Assembly: GCF_021347895.1 (NCBI RefSeq)
Contig: NC_067120.1
Location: 14,369,361-14,433,360, forward strand
Origin: Acanthochromis polyacanthus
Lineage: Eukaryota > Chordata > Actinopteri > Pomacentridae
Direction: 5' to 3'
Length of the DNA stretch: 64,000 nucleotides
Of this stretch, positions 1 through 14,789 are shown one piece after another. The position numbers and the translations under genes were made by a program. The stretch's first letter is position 1, and each line of letters begins with the position of its first letter. The notes beneath the pieces are model-generated. The model searched no databases. It saw only the letters and a program-made list of their open reading frames with translations, and had not been told where the DNA came from.

Positions 1-1761
<1,761 letters not shown>

Positions 1762-4470
1762 TGCCCCGGCCCACTTGCACCCCGCCCCCATGTGGAGCCC
1801 GCTTTGGAGCAGCCATCAGCGAGCGCTGTGGGGGAGGAGGGGGTTTTCTTGAGAGCACTAATGATAACACAGGTCAAATGAACAGGGAGAGACTGTGGAG
1901 ATAACAGAGGCCATTACAGCGGCCAACGCAACCAAGATATCTGTGACTATGACAATCAGCAGATGCTGAAAGTGAGAGAGGTCTGACTCAGATGATGTTA
2001 CTAGATGTTCATCCTTGATTCCTTGATCGCTCAGGTCTCATTGAAATATGGGGTTTACACCGCAATAAACTGGGTAACATTCATACGGATGAAAGGTTTC
2101 TGTTAAATAAGCAAACAAACATGGTTTACAAAATATTTTCAGACAACATATGAGTTCAGTGCCAAACCCAGCCATGTCGCACAATATCTTCATTTACATA
2201 ACTGAGCTTGGTTCACATTATCTACTTTCCATCATCATGTTTTATATACCACCCATCCTGCCACACTCGCATCATTTATGCGATTGCCACTTTAGATTTG
2301 TCTCTCATACTCTAAAAATAAGTATATTTCTGAGCAATGTTTGCATTTTTAAAGCTTTTTTAAAAAGTCCACTCAATGAAAGGAATCTCCAATGCAAACC
2401 AAGTGCAGAAAGTTTTTTTCCCTGTCTCTTTCTCGTGCAAACTAAAATTCTACAATTGTAGAAGAAAACACTAATTTTGTCTGATCCTGTTGTGAACAGT
2501 TTAAGTCCCTGCAAAAGACAGAGATTTAATGCAACAAGTGAATGGTGTCTAATTGAGCGAGAGCAGATATGGGCTGCCAGTTTAGCCTGGGTGGAGGGCA
2601 GGTATCGGATTGGCAGCAATTTCAAACCAACTTGTCATTTCCTCTCGCAGGGCTGCCTCCACAGGTTCCCCTACTAGGCTCAGGCCTCAGGTTACAGGAA
2701 ACACTGTCTCCACTGGCAGACAAGGCGCAGCAATGCACAGCAGCAACCTTCAACACCGGCTTACCAGGCCTGCTTCAATCAGCAACCAACAGGACTAGAC
2801 ACACTTAATTACCATCAACGTGAGCCGTGCTGCCCTTCAAACACCACAGAGCACCGCAGTGTGTATGCTGAGCACATACTGCACACATGCTGAAATAATC
2901 AATCCATAGTTAGAAGTGGGCTCAGCAGAGATGAGTCCTGGATTGGTAGTTTGCACACAGAATCCGTCACATGCCAAAGACTGCAGGCCAAATCAGTGGC
3001 CCTAATTGTCCTGAACTGTGTTCTGTAATGTTCGGGTAATGTGATGACATTAGAGCTGGACTGCAGGAATGTGGTGAGCATGTCCAGTGATTGCAGGGGT
3101 ATCTGCCTGTGTTACCCCGTCGGGATAGGCTTGTCACCAGAGCTGGGCTCCAGGCTGAGGGCTAGAGACAGGCTTCATTAGTTTTTTGGCTGATCTTTCT
3201 ATGACGCCTTCTGGGCTACATATCCGTTTTCTTTCCCTTGTGTGGATGATGGCAGGAAAATCCAATATGACGTCTTTCAATATCCTGTTGCCCAAAACCC
3301 AAAGAAAATCTGTTTATTGGAATGAAAGAAAAGGAAAAATACGTAAGTTGAAGAGCATGGTTGGCATTTTTGCTTGAAAAACGAATACGGATGATTAACT
3401 ACTTTTAAATATACAGAAATTGTTGATGAATTTTCTGATAAGCCAGTTGCTGCAGTTCTATTTTAAAGTTCAGCATCAATAAAAATCTTCCTGCAAACTT
3501 GCAGATTATTTTCTTTATATGTTAAAGAAAGGCTGTTTAGTGTTCTCTACTAGCACTGAAAAGTTCCTTCAGCCAGAATATAGATTGCTCCAGTAAAGCC
3601 TTCCCCCCCATCTACACTCTGTACGTTAGATAACAGGTGATTACTTTGATGTTTATGCAGTTTTTATATTCCTCACAGGGGGATTTTCTGGATGTACTCA
3701 AATAAATGTCAACTAAATGAAGATACAAAGGCCTTAAAAAATGACCAAAGATCAAAATATGACCATCAAAATGTAAAGATGAAAGAAGGACGTTGCCTAA
3801 ATGAATAAATGAATGCATAGCTTCACGTATGACACAGGTTGACTGTGTGCCGCTGGTCCTCTCAGTGCTTCACTCCTCTGCAGCTCCGTCCATGTTGATA
3901 CTACTGAAATAAAGCAATTGAAATCCATGTTTATAATGTCGTATTGTGTGAATGTGAACGATATGAATGATATCGTTCTTTTGCTTGTACATTTGTTTTG
4001 CTTACTTGTCAAATAATGGACCTCCAGAGATAAACCAATGACGTATTACAGCAACATTGCCAAGAAATGTAAAGTTTTATTATGTGTGTTATTTGGAATA
4101 GGAGCTCTGGACTTTTACCAAGGTTGAAATTGCTTTCTAATTTTTTTTTATGGCTTTAAGCAGCTTTTTATATATTAATCAAGTATTTCTAATTCTGATT
4201 GTGCCAATGCAATAAGTTATTGCACTTACAGTGTTGGAGAAGTGTTTTTTAAAAATATTTTTGACTTCCACTGGGACTGCGGCCTCTTTTCCAAAGCCAG
4301 AGGTTGCGTGGCTTTTTGTCCCAGCAGTTGAAAACTGTCTCGTAAGCCCGTCCATATTTAGCACCATGAACAGCATGACTGAGGTCTGCTCAAGGTGCTG
4401 GACATTTGTTTGTACAGAAGTAACTTGCCGTTTCTGTGGAAGATGGTTTTGAAGTGATTTTGAAATAAAT
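1762..4470 (+). other. alx4: alx4 3' UTR / 3' flank, with several possible poly(A) signals
   Basis: Non-coding sequence after the stop codon. AATAAA hexamers on the + strand occur at 2064-2069, 3478-3483 and 4464-4469, so the 3' UTR could be about 0.3, 1.7 or 2.7 kb long. Which site is used cannot be told from sequence alone. No other gene is seen. Confidence 0.45.
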
Positions 4471-5612
4471 GGATCTCCAATGGTTGAATGAGTGCAAATA
4501 GTTTCTTCTTTAAAGAGACTAAAAACCTCTTTGTCAATCAGTTTCTAACACCAACTGATGGGGTACTGCAAGATCAGACTATTTACAGCCAAAGCTGAGA
4601 AAAAAGAGAGTTTATATCAATATTTCTGTGTTGTATTCTTCCTGGTTTGAACAGAGCAGGGAGCAGGATGGACAAAAAAAGCCACACACTAATTAGAAAT
4701 AAATCTGAACAGCTACTGGTTTGTTTGCTTTTGTTTCCTGGTCACTGCATCAAATCACACCCACACAGTCCTGTGTGGCAGGCAGTGTTATACTTCCCAT
4801 ACAACATATTTATTAATGTCCGACTCCTACATATTGAAGATTCAATTTATATTTCTGACACTTATGAGCTGTCATTCTGTCTCATCTCTAACAGGGTTAG
4901 TCTCATTTTTACATTTGTTTCATTCTGTGATTGTTAACAGAAAGTAGTGCAAATGCAATAAACACTATTGTATTTATGCACTGATAATTCTCATAAATTT
5001 AACACTGACACTCACACAAATAAAACAGAGGGTAAATATAGTAAATAGGGAATGTTTTCTGACGCAGTCTAGGGAGTTACCCTTTCTGGTAAATAAACAG
5101 TGGCGAAGTTAATCCCTTGTAAAAACCACAATGGGGTGATTTTTACACTTCAGAAAGAGACAAATATAGTGTTAAATGTAAGTTTAGGAGGCACTGGTAG
5201 CCAGGTTTTAGGCAGAGTCAGACTTGCCATTTCTTTCCTTTCTAGCCTTTGTCCTGACCAAAGCCATTGGCTGCTCACTGTAGCTTCATATTTACCGGAC
5301 AGATGTGACAGGGGTGTAAATTTCACAAAAGAATATTCCAAAAGCTTGAGCATTTCTTGAGTCATTAAAAACTAAAGATGTTGTTGATGCAGCCATCAGT
5401 AGTAGATTCAAATAAAAAAGAAACTATTTAAAAACAGTGACCTACAAACTTTATATGCAGTCTGTTCCTACTGTTAACCTGCAAAATAAACAGGTGAACA
5501 TGGACAGATATTACACTCTTATGTACACTGACAGAAAGAGCCTAATGCAATCAAAACGCAAAGAAAAACTACAAAAACATTTAAATAACCACTGACCCAG
5601 GATATGAGTGTG
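4471..5612. other. A/T-rich intergenic stretch
   Basis: No gene, RNA or mobile element recognised. A further AATAAA on the + strand occurs near 4957; relevance to alx4 is unknown. Confidence 0.4.
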
Positions 5613-5735
<123 letters not shown>

Positions 5736-7019
5736 GGTGGTTGACATGTGATCCCATTCTTTTTCTCGCATCAGCAGCTTCCAGTTGGGATGCTCAGCCC
5801 AAGCCATTAGGCCCAAAGTTAAGCCTAATAGTTTAAATGCGCCTTAAATACCTTCAGGTGGTCTTAGGCTAACAATCTAGCTGCAGCTGGGACGAGAGAG
5901 AGCTCAGATGTAATGCAGTATACAACATCGTTTCACACAGATGTTCTTTGTTTTTGGCAATACAAGCTCAGTCGTGCAACAAAACAGTCTTCAGGAAAAC
6001 ATTTTTATAAGTGCTTCGAAAATGTCTCTCCTACACAACATGATCTGTGTCTGTAATCAATCCACCCTTATTTTGAAGATCTTCCACAGAAAGCACAACC
6101 ACTTAGGCCAAGTTTCATTTAAGACAAAGGGAAGGCATGGCCAGGAAAAAAAGAAAACTCGTGCCAGTTCACATTGCCATCGCTGTGGTCTTTGCCCTGC
6201 AAAAAAATGCTCACCATTTCTGCTCGCTTACAGCAACAATTGTTGACTTTTCCGCAGTTGCGCAAGAGTTTAACTGGAGCACACTGATCGCATGAGAACA
6301 GCAAAACTCAAGAGAAGCCTGTTGTCACCCACTAAAGCCTTCAGCTCTGGCAGAGGAACTGGAGATCATCAAGGGTAGAAGAGGACCTGCATCAGTGAAA
6401 GCTTGTACGTCACATTCAATACAATCACACAGACTTTTCCTAATAATGGTGATAAAAAGTAATCTCTTTAATACTGCTAGGCAAAGTTTTACAATGCTCT
6501 TCAAATGAATGAATCACAATGCACTGGCAATATTCTCTAATCGTCAACAAATCCCTTTGAAAATAAAAGTCAATGTGTTAGTCTGTCTTTCAACACTCAT
6601 TGACTTCCCTGTGAAACTCAGCCCCAGGTCCACTACTTAAAACGCACACAAATAGACACTTTACCAAAAAAATTAATCATTTCCTACGATGGCAGACTAT
6701 CAGTGTGGTTCCGATTTGTTTTTAATTAAAGCTCAGAGGAAAAAAGCTGTATCAAGTTCTCGCTACTGAGACGATATTTGTTAGGATAAATTCCATATTG
6801 GTGTTGGACTTCTCTGGAGATTTTCACAGTAACAAAGGTCCCCAAAATCACCAGACTTTTCCTTTACTAGCTGAACATTAATCATTGTATCACACTGAAT
6901 GGCCTAAAAGTTTTAGTTGAACCCAATGAGACCACCTTACTGACGCAGACAGAGTTAGGTGGTCACAGGTCTGACAAAACGAGACCCAAAGGCTGAAAGT
7001 GATTGCTAGTTAGGGACAT
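5736..7019. other. Intergenic sequence, nothing recognised
   Basis: Moderately A/T-rich non-coding sequence. No exon with convincing splice sites and coding bias was seen on either strand. Confidence 0.4.
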
Positions 7020-7480
7020 TCCCCCCACCTCTGAACCGCCCTTCTGTCTGAAACCCAGCTACATGAGATAAATAAACACTTACAGAGAGGAAGAAGAGCA
7101 GCCCACTGTGCCCTGAGCAGCTCTCATTAAACCTAATGGGTCACGCTGCTCCAGCCAGGCTCCACTGACACCCCTAATAGAAGCCTGCATGGTTAAGGGA
7201 CCATGAAGACCATTAGGGCACTTCAAAGTTCACCCCACTACATTAGGGCCCTGCTGATATGGCAAAGAGGGGACAGATCCAATTCCTCATTCGCTACTTT
7301 ATTTTTCCATCAGTTGACCTGTCAATCAGTCTGCTCCATAAACAAGTAGATGCTTGAGCTGCTCATTAAAAGGCCATCGTTAGCAAGGCCAAGGCTGTAA
7401 ATCAGTGCTTATATCAGCTTTCAGCAAAAATTTCTTATGGGTCATATTTTAGCGCTGGCACTTTGGCTTACACTGTTAAC
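7020..7480. promoter_or_regulatory. Candidate conserved non-coding block downstream of alx4
   Basis: Non-repetitive sequence dense in homeodomain-type cores (ATTA/TAAT in CATTAAAC, CTAATAG, CATTAGGG, CATTAAAAGG) separated by balanced-composition sequence, unlike the A/T-rich flanks. It has no open frame and no repeat signature. This is the look of vertebrate enhancer-type sequence, but conservation was not tested. An inference from composition only. Confidence 0.3.
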
Positions 7481-10400
7481 TGATCCCTTTGGTTTGAAAA
7501 GAAAGCTGCTGATTGCACTGTAAATCAAATTTCTTCACGCACATTTGGACCAATGAAGAGAGCGCTATGAACTGTAAAGGACCGGAGCCAACACAAAATG
7601 ACAAGCACGCTGACCATTAAAAAAATAATAAAAAAAACTCCTAACAGACTCAGACATGTGAATTCACACAGGCTGCAATGAAACCAAAGTGCACCTCACT
7701 CAAATAACTTCAAGTGACATGTTATCGTAAATCAAAAGAGCCAGCAGACTCGTGATATATTGATTCTGTCCTAAGGGACACACAAGGAGGAGCAGTCTCC
7801 TATAGTAGTCATAAGTCAGGACTGCAGACCTTCAGCAAGTCTGTGTAGAGAGGAGCAGGAGAGGAAGGAACACGACATACATCACTTTGTCCAGTAAAAC
7901 GTCCCTCATTACAAGCAGAGAATGCCAGTAAACAGCTCACATTTAGAGCATGAAAAATTACTGATCTAAAAGTAGTGACATCTGTTTTTAGGAAGAATCT
8001 GCAAAGTGAAAGGAGGGAAAATGAGAAACGGTCTGATCAAGAGACAGGACAGTGCCGTCTGGAACTTGCTGGGATATTTTAGGACTCAACTCAGAATATG
8101 AGAAATAAACTGCATCCAAAGTGTGTCATGTCTGCACATAAGACCACAAAATCTGACAGATCATTGTGTTTGCGATAGGAGATAAGTTCAGGAGAGAGAC
8201 ATGGCTGAGGCGTGACATCAGAGCATGGATACCTTCCTTCACTGAGTTCCTTCTAATGGGATCTCTGGCTCTGAGCCAGTCGTTGCTATTATCTTATCTG
8301 CAACTCAACTATCAATGAGATCAGTTTCATCTCTTTTAAAGCAACATCTGATTTGTAATAACAGTGGTCATATGTGATCAAACTGTGTGCAGCAAAGTTT
8401 GTAGACCAAGTGTTCCTCTTTCTTTTGATCTTTTAATACTCAGGTGTGCTAATGACTGAGCATTCGAAATTAATGTCTGAACAGTTGGAAACATTCTCTG
8501 TCAGGCCACTAGGAAACAATGATTGGTCAAAAACGCTGATCAATATCAGATTTTAATGAGGTATTATGGGTTATGTTTTTTAATTATCTTAAAATTGTCA
8601 GAATCTATCTTTGCTGCATATGTCCTCATCACCTTTTTCACATCTCCAACACAGTTTACAGTTTTTTAAGCAGAAATGCAAGACAACCAGTCTATCACAT
8701 CTCAGCATTCTGAAGTACATAGTGTTTCTCTTTTAGAGAATTAAAAATTAAGGAAGCAGTTAAAGTTATATTTACATTAGTAATTTGCATCAAGAAAAAT
8801 TTGTGGTATTCCTGCGTCTACAACTAATTGGCCAGCATGAACACAGAAAACCACTGGTTTCAAATAAAAAGCACTTCCGCAGTCAGCACTGTGAAAGGCT
8901 GGACTTCATAGACATCAGATTTTTTTAATCAAGCACCAGGTGTGTTTTTCAGAGGAGCATCTTCTCATATTAGAGAAAGCATTCGCTCACTTTGTAAATC
9001 TGCACTCTGTCTCTGGCCTTTCCTCCATTTTCCCCATCAGCTGACAGTGGCCAGCAAACAGCCAATAGCCTGCCAGCTGCCTGACAGACATCTCTGTGGT
9101 CTGTAACCATGGAGACAACCTCACGACGGCTCCCATCATTCACTGACTCCCACTAATAAAACAGTTTATTACAGTGTGGAAATGTCTAGTGTGGCTTTTT
9201 GACATGCTAACATAAACAGAGAGGGAAAGGGTTTAAAGTGGTACTGGCACATGGGTGTAGGTTTGAGTGGGCGAAAGAGGTGAACGGCATTGTTGGAAAC
9301 CACTGGGTTAGTGGGTTAAATCAGCACTCATGTATTGTTGTAGAGACTCAGCGTTGTTAAAGTAATAGTCAAATATAAAAGTGCATATTTGCAGAAGCAT
9401 TACATTTAAGACTGGCCTGGTTACATTTATAAAGGCAGCTTTTTTTATTTACTAGATACATGTGGTAGAACATAAATAATACGACCAATACAACATGTTC
9501 TAAGTTTGAGCTGGCATGCTGGAGCAATGAAATGACTCACTCTGTTGATTCCCATAGCTTTTTACTACGCCTGTGTGCAGCCCACTGAAAGCCTGTCTGC
9601 TGATTCCATCGTAACACCCTTCAAGTTTGTTATCAGCCTGTGTTTTTAACCCCTCAACCTCTCTGCTCCAGAGCAGCCTTTTGTGTCTCCTCTCGGCAAT
9701 ATGCTTCCAATTATGAATCTTGCAAATATGGGAATGGTGAAGCACCACTGTGATTTATTGCGCACTCAAGTCCAGTCTTGTTCGGTGCATTTGCACATGC
9801 AGCCCTCCTGCCGCAGAGCTCAAAGGTCAGACATACACAACAGTTGACCTCTCGCAGATTCATGTGCTCCGCGTCACCCCGCAACTGATTGACAGGCCGA
9901 GATGATGGCTTGACAGCGAAGGCCACAGGGCGAGTGTGCAACGAGCAGCTAAGCTCCGCATTAGCCTCCAGCTGTGTGGAGACTTTGCAACACAGGAACA
10001 CGGGGTGAACTGAGAAAGTGAGAAAAACGGAGACAACTCATGAGGAGAATGAAGTGGCCTCAAACAGTCACTATCACTCGGCTCACGGCTGACCACTTAA
10101 AATGAGTCTTCTCCTTTGTAACCATCAAGCACTTTGTGGTCTTTTCACATGGGATAGCTTGAACCATCTATTTGTAGTCATCAGCTGAATCCAAGTACTG
10201 CGGACTGAAAACACATGCTCCAAAAGTGAGTCACACGGCAAAAGCGATCTCTCAAGACAGTGGTGATGCTTGGCCTGAGAAACAACACATCCCAGTAGAC
10301 TAATATCCTCTCCTTCCAGCTCACTTCCCGTTTCATTTTGGGCCATGGGCACCACACTGTGCGTCACAAAGGCTTACTGGTGGAGTCCCAAAGACACTGA

Positions 10401-10540
10401 GTCTGTGGGACAACTCAAACATTCTGTACCACAAAAAGAAGGCGGTCATACTGAACTGCAGCATTATTTGTCGTATTGTTTGTCTCGTATATCAAACTGT
10501 GTTGTCGACTGTACTTTCTACATGCTCACATTTTCATAAT
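7481..10540. other. Intergenic sequence, nothing firmly recognised
   Basis: Non-coding. The part near 9,760-10,090 is richer in G+C and CpG than its surroundings and may be regulatory, but no motif cluster or exon is convincing. Confidence 0.35.
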
Positions 10541-10561
10541 AGGTTTTGTGGTCTTGTTGCA

Positions 10562-10585
10562 GCAGATGTGAATCATCTGCACCTG
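10562..10585. promoter_or_regulatory. E-box cluster with TWIST-like 5-bp spacing
   Basis: Perfect inverted repeat GCAGATG-TGAAT-CATCTGC: two E-boxes (CAGATG, CATCTG) separated by five bases, immediately followed by a third E-box CACCTG. Known: TWIST-type bHLH factors favour paired E-boxes with 5-bp spacing, and TWIST1 works with ALX4 in facial mesenchyme. Binding here is inferred from motif only. Confidence 0.35.
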
Positions 10586-10649
10586 GTATGGTTTGTGCTG
10601 AATGGTCCTCAGGGGCTTCTCCAGGCGCTCCGACTCCCCACCGGACATA

Positions 10650-12832
10650 ACACCTTTCACACTGGATAAACACAACACAGAGGAGTAACCTAAGTTTTAT
10701 GTTAGATGGTGGGTTATTACATGCAGGAAAAAGGACTCTCTAATTCCCCTGGGAGGCTAACCACCCATAAATCATCAAGCAATGAAAGTTTCCTCTCCAA
10801 ACAGAGGGCTAAAGCAAACTGAACATGGAACCCCTCAGCCCCACTTCTCCCCCATCTCCTTCTCTCTCTTTTAGGAATTTTTATGAGGAAAGAAGAGATG
10901 TGGTGGTACAAGACTACACTGGAGCAAAGAGGTAAATACTGCAACATCAATCCTTTGATGACCCCATACTAAAGAAAATAAAACTTTAGTTTAAGGGCCT
11001 CTACGCTAGCTCCTCCAACAGCAGTAGGACGACTACAAACCCAACCTCAGTAACTCATAACATATTGAGAACAAAAGAGCATTCTCATATGCATGTTTTT
11101 TCAGTGTTTGTCCTTCTGTTAAGGTTTGTTCCTACAGAGGGAATCCAAAAGCTTTTGCGAGGATGTTCTGGCAGCCACAATTAAGATGGAAAATAATCAA
11201 AGATGTGCTGAAAGAAGCTTCGCCACAAACTGTCAATTCATATCACAAATTCAAAGCAAAATAAACGTTTTTTTTTTTTGGTTTTCTTTCTTAAAATGAA
11301 AGCAGTCTTTATTGTGTTTAATATTTGCATCTGTTTAACTTTTGAAAGATTTTGAGCTTCATCTGCTTTCAGTTTGATTTCATGGGTCCAAATGTGAATC
11401 AAGCTGTGTCATCCCAGAGGCAAAATGTTACAAAATAACTGTCATGATAACTGTCTCAATAGATTGTCTGTAGAGTTTGCCACCAGCAGGGCTGCACGTC
11501 TCAGGGTTGTGTTAACGTGCAACGATCTGACCTGAGTGAGTAAACCTCCAGAATCAGGAGCTGCTAGTGCTAATCACCTGTAACACTTAGCAGCTGCTAC
11601 GTACTCACTGAGATCCTGAATCAATCCGAACACTTCAAATGACAGGAGGAGAGTGGAGGGGGCACTCAGACTGCTACTGGTACTTAGTGATCAGCAGGTC
11701 AAACACAAAACGTGCCTAAATTACCACATTGTTTTAATTTGAGAGCCTGGCCTCATAGCAGAGTTAAATTTGCTTCAGTCAACACCTGGGAGTTTGTAGG
11801 ATTTAAAAAAAAGAAGAAAAAAAAGCCTCTTGAGCGTTTTTACTTTGGAGCTAATGTTAACAGAAAGGGCACAATGTAACATCAAAATGGTGTATTTTGT
11901 GTCAAATTTTTTTCATTTCTAAGAAATGCAAAATTACTGGATAATTATTTTTTAATATCACTAAACACACGCATACCTACAAAGATACTAATAATGAAGA
12001 AATGCTTGTTCAAATTCTCATGTCACAGTCAATTCAAAGCCCCTTCCTGATGATGCCTAAGAGGAAAATATAGATTTACAAGCAGTGGATGGAGGTGTAG
12101 TAGGAACGCTACTGCCCTCATGTGGTGAACTAAATGACTGCAGACTGTTAATTCTGTTCTCGAGAAAACACAAAATAAAAACTGAACTTAAGTCATCATC
12201 TGTCAGTTAACACTTACATTCGACACATTTGGGGTTGATTTTACACCATATCATGAGCCTAATTTCAAAGAACATGTTGCAAAACTTTATTTATCCTCAA
12301 TAAACACATTAAATAGAATGAAGTAATAAAAGCAACCATAGAGAAGGCAAATATAAGTATCTGAAGAAGCCCAAACAATGTTTTTGTGAGATATGAGCAC
12401 TATACTTGGATCGTACGGTTTGGCTAAAACTCACCTAACACCATCGGTTACTGTTTTGTGATCAGTCTTGATTGCCTTTGGCGTATATGGCACAGGAAAC
12501 AAAGCTGCATATTTCTCTTTTATTTGAGGTGACTGTAATGAGCTCCAGTATATTGTAATGAGGCAGGTATACTAAAAGAAGTCAGCTGGTGGTTGTTCAG
12601 TTCACCTTGAGCTTAACAAGTATCCATTCATTCCCAAAGTGTTAAAGTGTGCTTCTTAATAAGCTTGTTAGGAAAATTGTGATCACATGTTCTGTTGTGT
12701 AGACTCTTTGAGAGGCGTCAGTCAGTTTTAAAGGGTGTAATAAATGGTAGGATGTAAACACATACCGTAAATATAATCCGTGAGAAATTAGGTTTGATGA
12801 ATGTACAGTACAGAGCAGTATGTTATTACATA
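10650..12832. other. Intergenic sequence, no gene recognised
   Basis: Non-coding, with poly(T) and A-rich runs. A moderate CTCF-like motif in reverse sense (CCACATGAGGGCAGT) lies at 12,111-12,126. Confidence 0.35.
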
Positions 12833-14150
12833 CAGTTGTGAATAAAAGTTTAAAGACTACCTATAAAGACCATGTGTGTCATGACAATCTTTAGTTTCCA
12901 ATTACCCCTATAACAATTAATTTTCTATTAAGGAATCATTGAAACCCATGTGTCACTGGGACACAAAAACATAAATATGTATTTTGGTTCTTTCATAGAT
13001 TTATTATAGGTATGGAAATGTGACAAAACCGCTTGGTCAAAATATACATACAGCAACCTATAATTTTTGGTGATGCAGAAAACTGAAAATGACATTTTCG
13101 TAGTGTCATGGCCTTATCTTCTTGTGAGTGACTACATCTGCTGACTTCTCTGTGCCAATTAAAAAATAGAGCCCATTTGATACACACACTAAGTCACAAA
13201 CATTACAATAGGAAAGTCAAAGGAACTCAGTACAGATCTTTACAAACTAATTATTGGCTGAAAAGGTCAGGAAAGGCACCTGGAGTGATTTCAAAGCAAG
13301 CATAGATCCCAAAATCAACTGTGCAAACAACTGTTTGGAAGTATTAAGTGAATGCCACAGTTGTGTCACTGCTATGATCCGGAAGAAAAAACAAACTATC
13401 ACCTGCTGCTGAGAGACAATTGGTAAGGATGGTTAAAAGGCAACCAAGAATCACCAAAAAGCAGGTCTGCAATGAATTAGAAGCTGCAGGAACACAGGTG
13501 TCAGCATCCACAGTCAAATGTGTTTTATATCACATGAGCTGGGAGACTGCGGTCAAAAAAGAAGCCCTTCCTCTAGAAGCAGCACTTTAACGCTTGACTG
13601 ATGACCAGATCAGCTGGTCTGCTGATCACCTGGACAAAGAAACAAGAACAAAGAACACCAAACCTACCATAAAGCATGGTGGTGGTAGTATTATAATCTG
13701 ACCTGTTTTGGTGCCACTGGAAGTTCTGCGTTCGAGTCTTGGTCATTTCAGTTTGGGAGGAACAGGGCAAAGGCAGTTGTGTGAAGGGCGAATGAACCAG
13801 GTCATGTACAGGGCTACTCTTGAAAACAGTCTTCTATCAGCTGGAAAACTCTTTCCTGCCCCTAATGACTGAATTTTCCAACAAAACAATGCCCCTTGCC
13901 ACATCAAGGCCAGTTAAAGTCCGGATGGAGAACCAGAACACTGGAACCATGCCTTGGCCTGCTCAATCACCACATCTAAATCCAACTGAAAACCTGTGGA
14001 AAATCATCAAAGTCAAAATGGAGAACCACAAACCCAGAAACAAAGCAAATTTGCTTGAATTTGTGCAACAGGAATGATTCATTCACAAGTACAAAGCGCT
14101 GTCTGCCGAGGTCTAATTTGGTCAAACTTGTTGTCTATAGGGGAAAAAAG
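12833..14150 (+). mobile_element. Degenerate Tc1-like DNA transposon, right end missing
   Basis: The left end begins CAGTTGTGAATAAAAG directly after a TA dinucleotide, followed by an inverted-repeat region of about 230 bp with an inner copy of the end motif (ATACATACAGC near 13,045), the IR/DR design of fish Tc1-like elements. The transposase relic follows on the same strand. No matching right inverted repeat was found after 14,100; the sequence runs into an unrelated helicase-derived fragment, so the right end has been lost. Confidence 0.8.
13200..14120 (+). pseudogene. Tc1/mariner transposase pseudogene
   Basis: Readable pieces in order: an N-terminal helix-turn-helix region (13,205-13,600, with stops and frameshifts), a KHGGG core near 13,675, FQQ-NN-APCH near 13,875 where the family has an Asp of the DDE triad (here Asn), then MPWPAQSPHLNPTENLWK around 13,950-14,000, which retains the Glu of DD34E. 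The longest open piece runs 13,820-14,077. Family role: cut-and-paste transposition at TA sites. With several breaks and one catalytic residue replaced, it cannot encode an active enzyme. Confidence 0.85.
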
Positions 14151-14217
14151 TGTCTGAGTTTTGATCTTAGATTAATCAAATGAGAGTCCCACCATTCCTA
14201 ACCTGGCAATAGCCAGA

Positions 14218-14556
14218 TTAATAATTGTGTAGTATTTGATAGTACTCCACAATATCAATCTGGGACCGCTCCATGTAAATCCGTTCGGAGGAAAGAGGCA
14301 CGGGTTGGACAATGCAACAGTATGTCCCGCCTCTGACAGGTTTGTTTTTAGCCAATCGCGGGATCTTCACAACGAGCGGAGCCAATTGGTAGATTAAACT
14401 CTTACCAAAACCCATTGGTAAAAAATCACAAACATCTTTACCATCCAGAAATGCGCAAAGAGCCTCTTGTTGTTCTTCCTTCAAAGAAGCGATACGAGAT
14501 TCGGCTAAAACTGACTTAATAGCAGCATCAACACGATCGTTGTCCTCCGTTGCCAT
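14218..14556 (-). pseudogene. RecQ-like helicase N-terminal fragment, probably transposon-borne
   Basis: Open frame of 112 residues on the - strand starting with ATG at 14,556. Residues about 25-33 (LKEEQQEAL) resemble the Q-motif of RecQ helicases; residues about 47-60 carry a Walker A-like FLPMGFGKSLIYQL, with Met where PTG is usual. The frame stops after about 112 residues, so motifs Ia to VI are absent. No upstream exons, no continuation. Short RecQ-like pieces of this kind are common in fish genomes as dispersed repeats, so I read it as a fragment carried by a mobile element rather than a host gene. The inverted motif CTGGCAATAGCCAG near 14,203-14,216 could mark one end. Confidence 0.55.
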
Positions 14557-14789
14557 GTTTGTTTTGATCTACTGTGTCGTCTTCACATATCCCACCCCAC
14601 ACACGAATACTGCTGCGTGATTGGCCCGTGCCAACTTGGCTCTGTCCGAACAGTGAAAGTGGGAGCGGTACAAGATGCTTTCTTGAGAGATTTGTGAACT
14701 CACAAATATCACGAGAAATCAACTTGCTGGCAAAGTTACACCATTCCACCAAAAAGACCAATTATAAACCTGTTTCCACTGCACATTAC

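Noticed and set aside
10524..10648. Short - strand frame beginning MSGGESERLEKPLRTIQ with a plausible donor
   Set aside because: Coding-looking, but only 41 codons, with no partner exons and no recognised protein; the E-box palindrome inside explains part of the pattern better.
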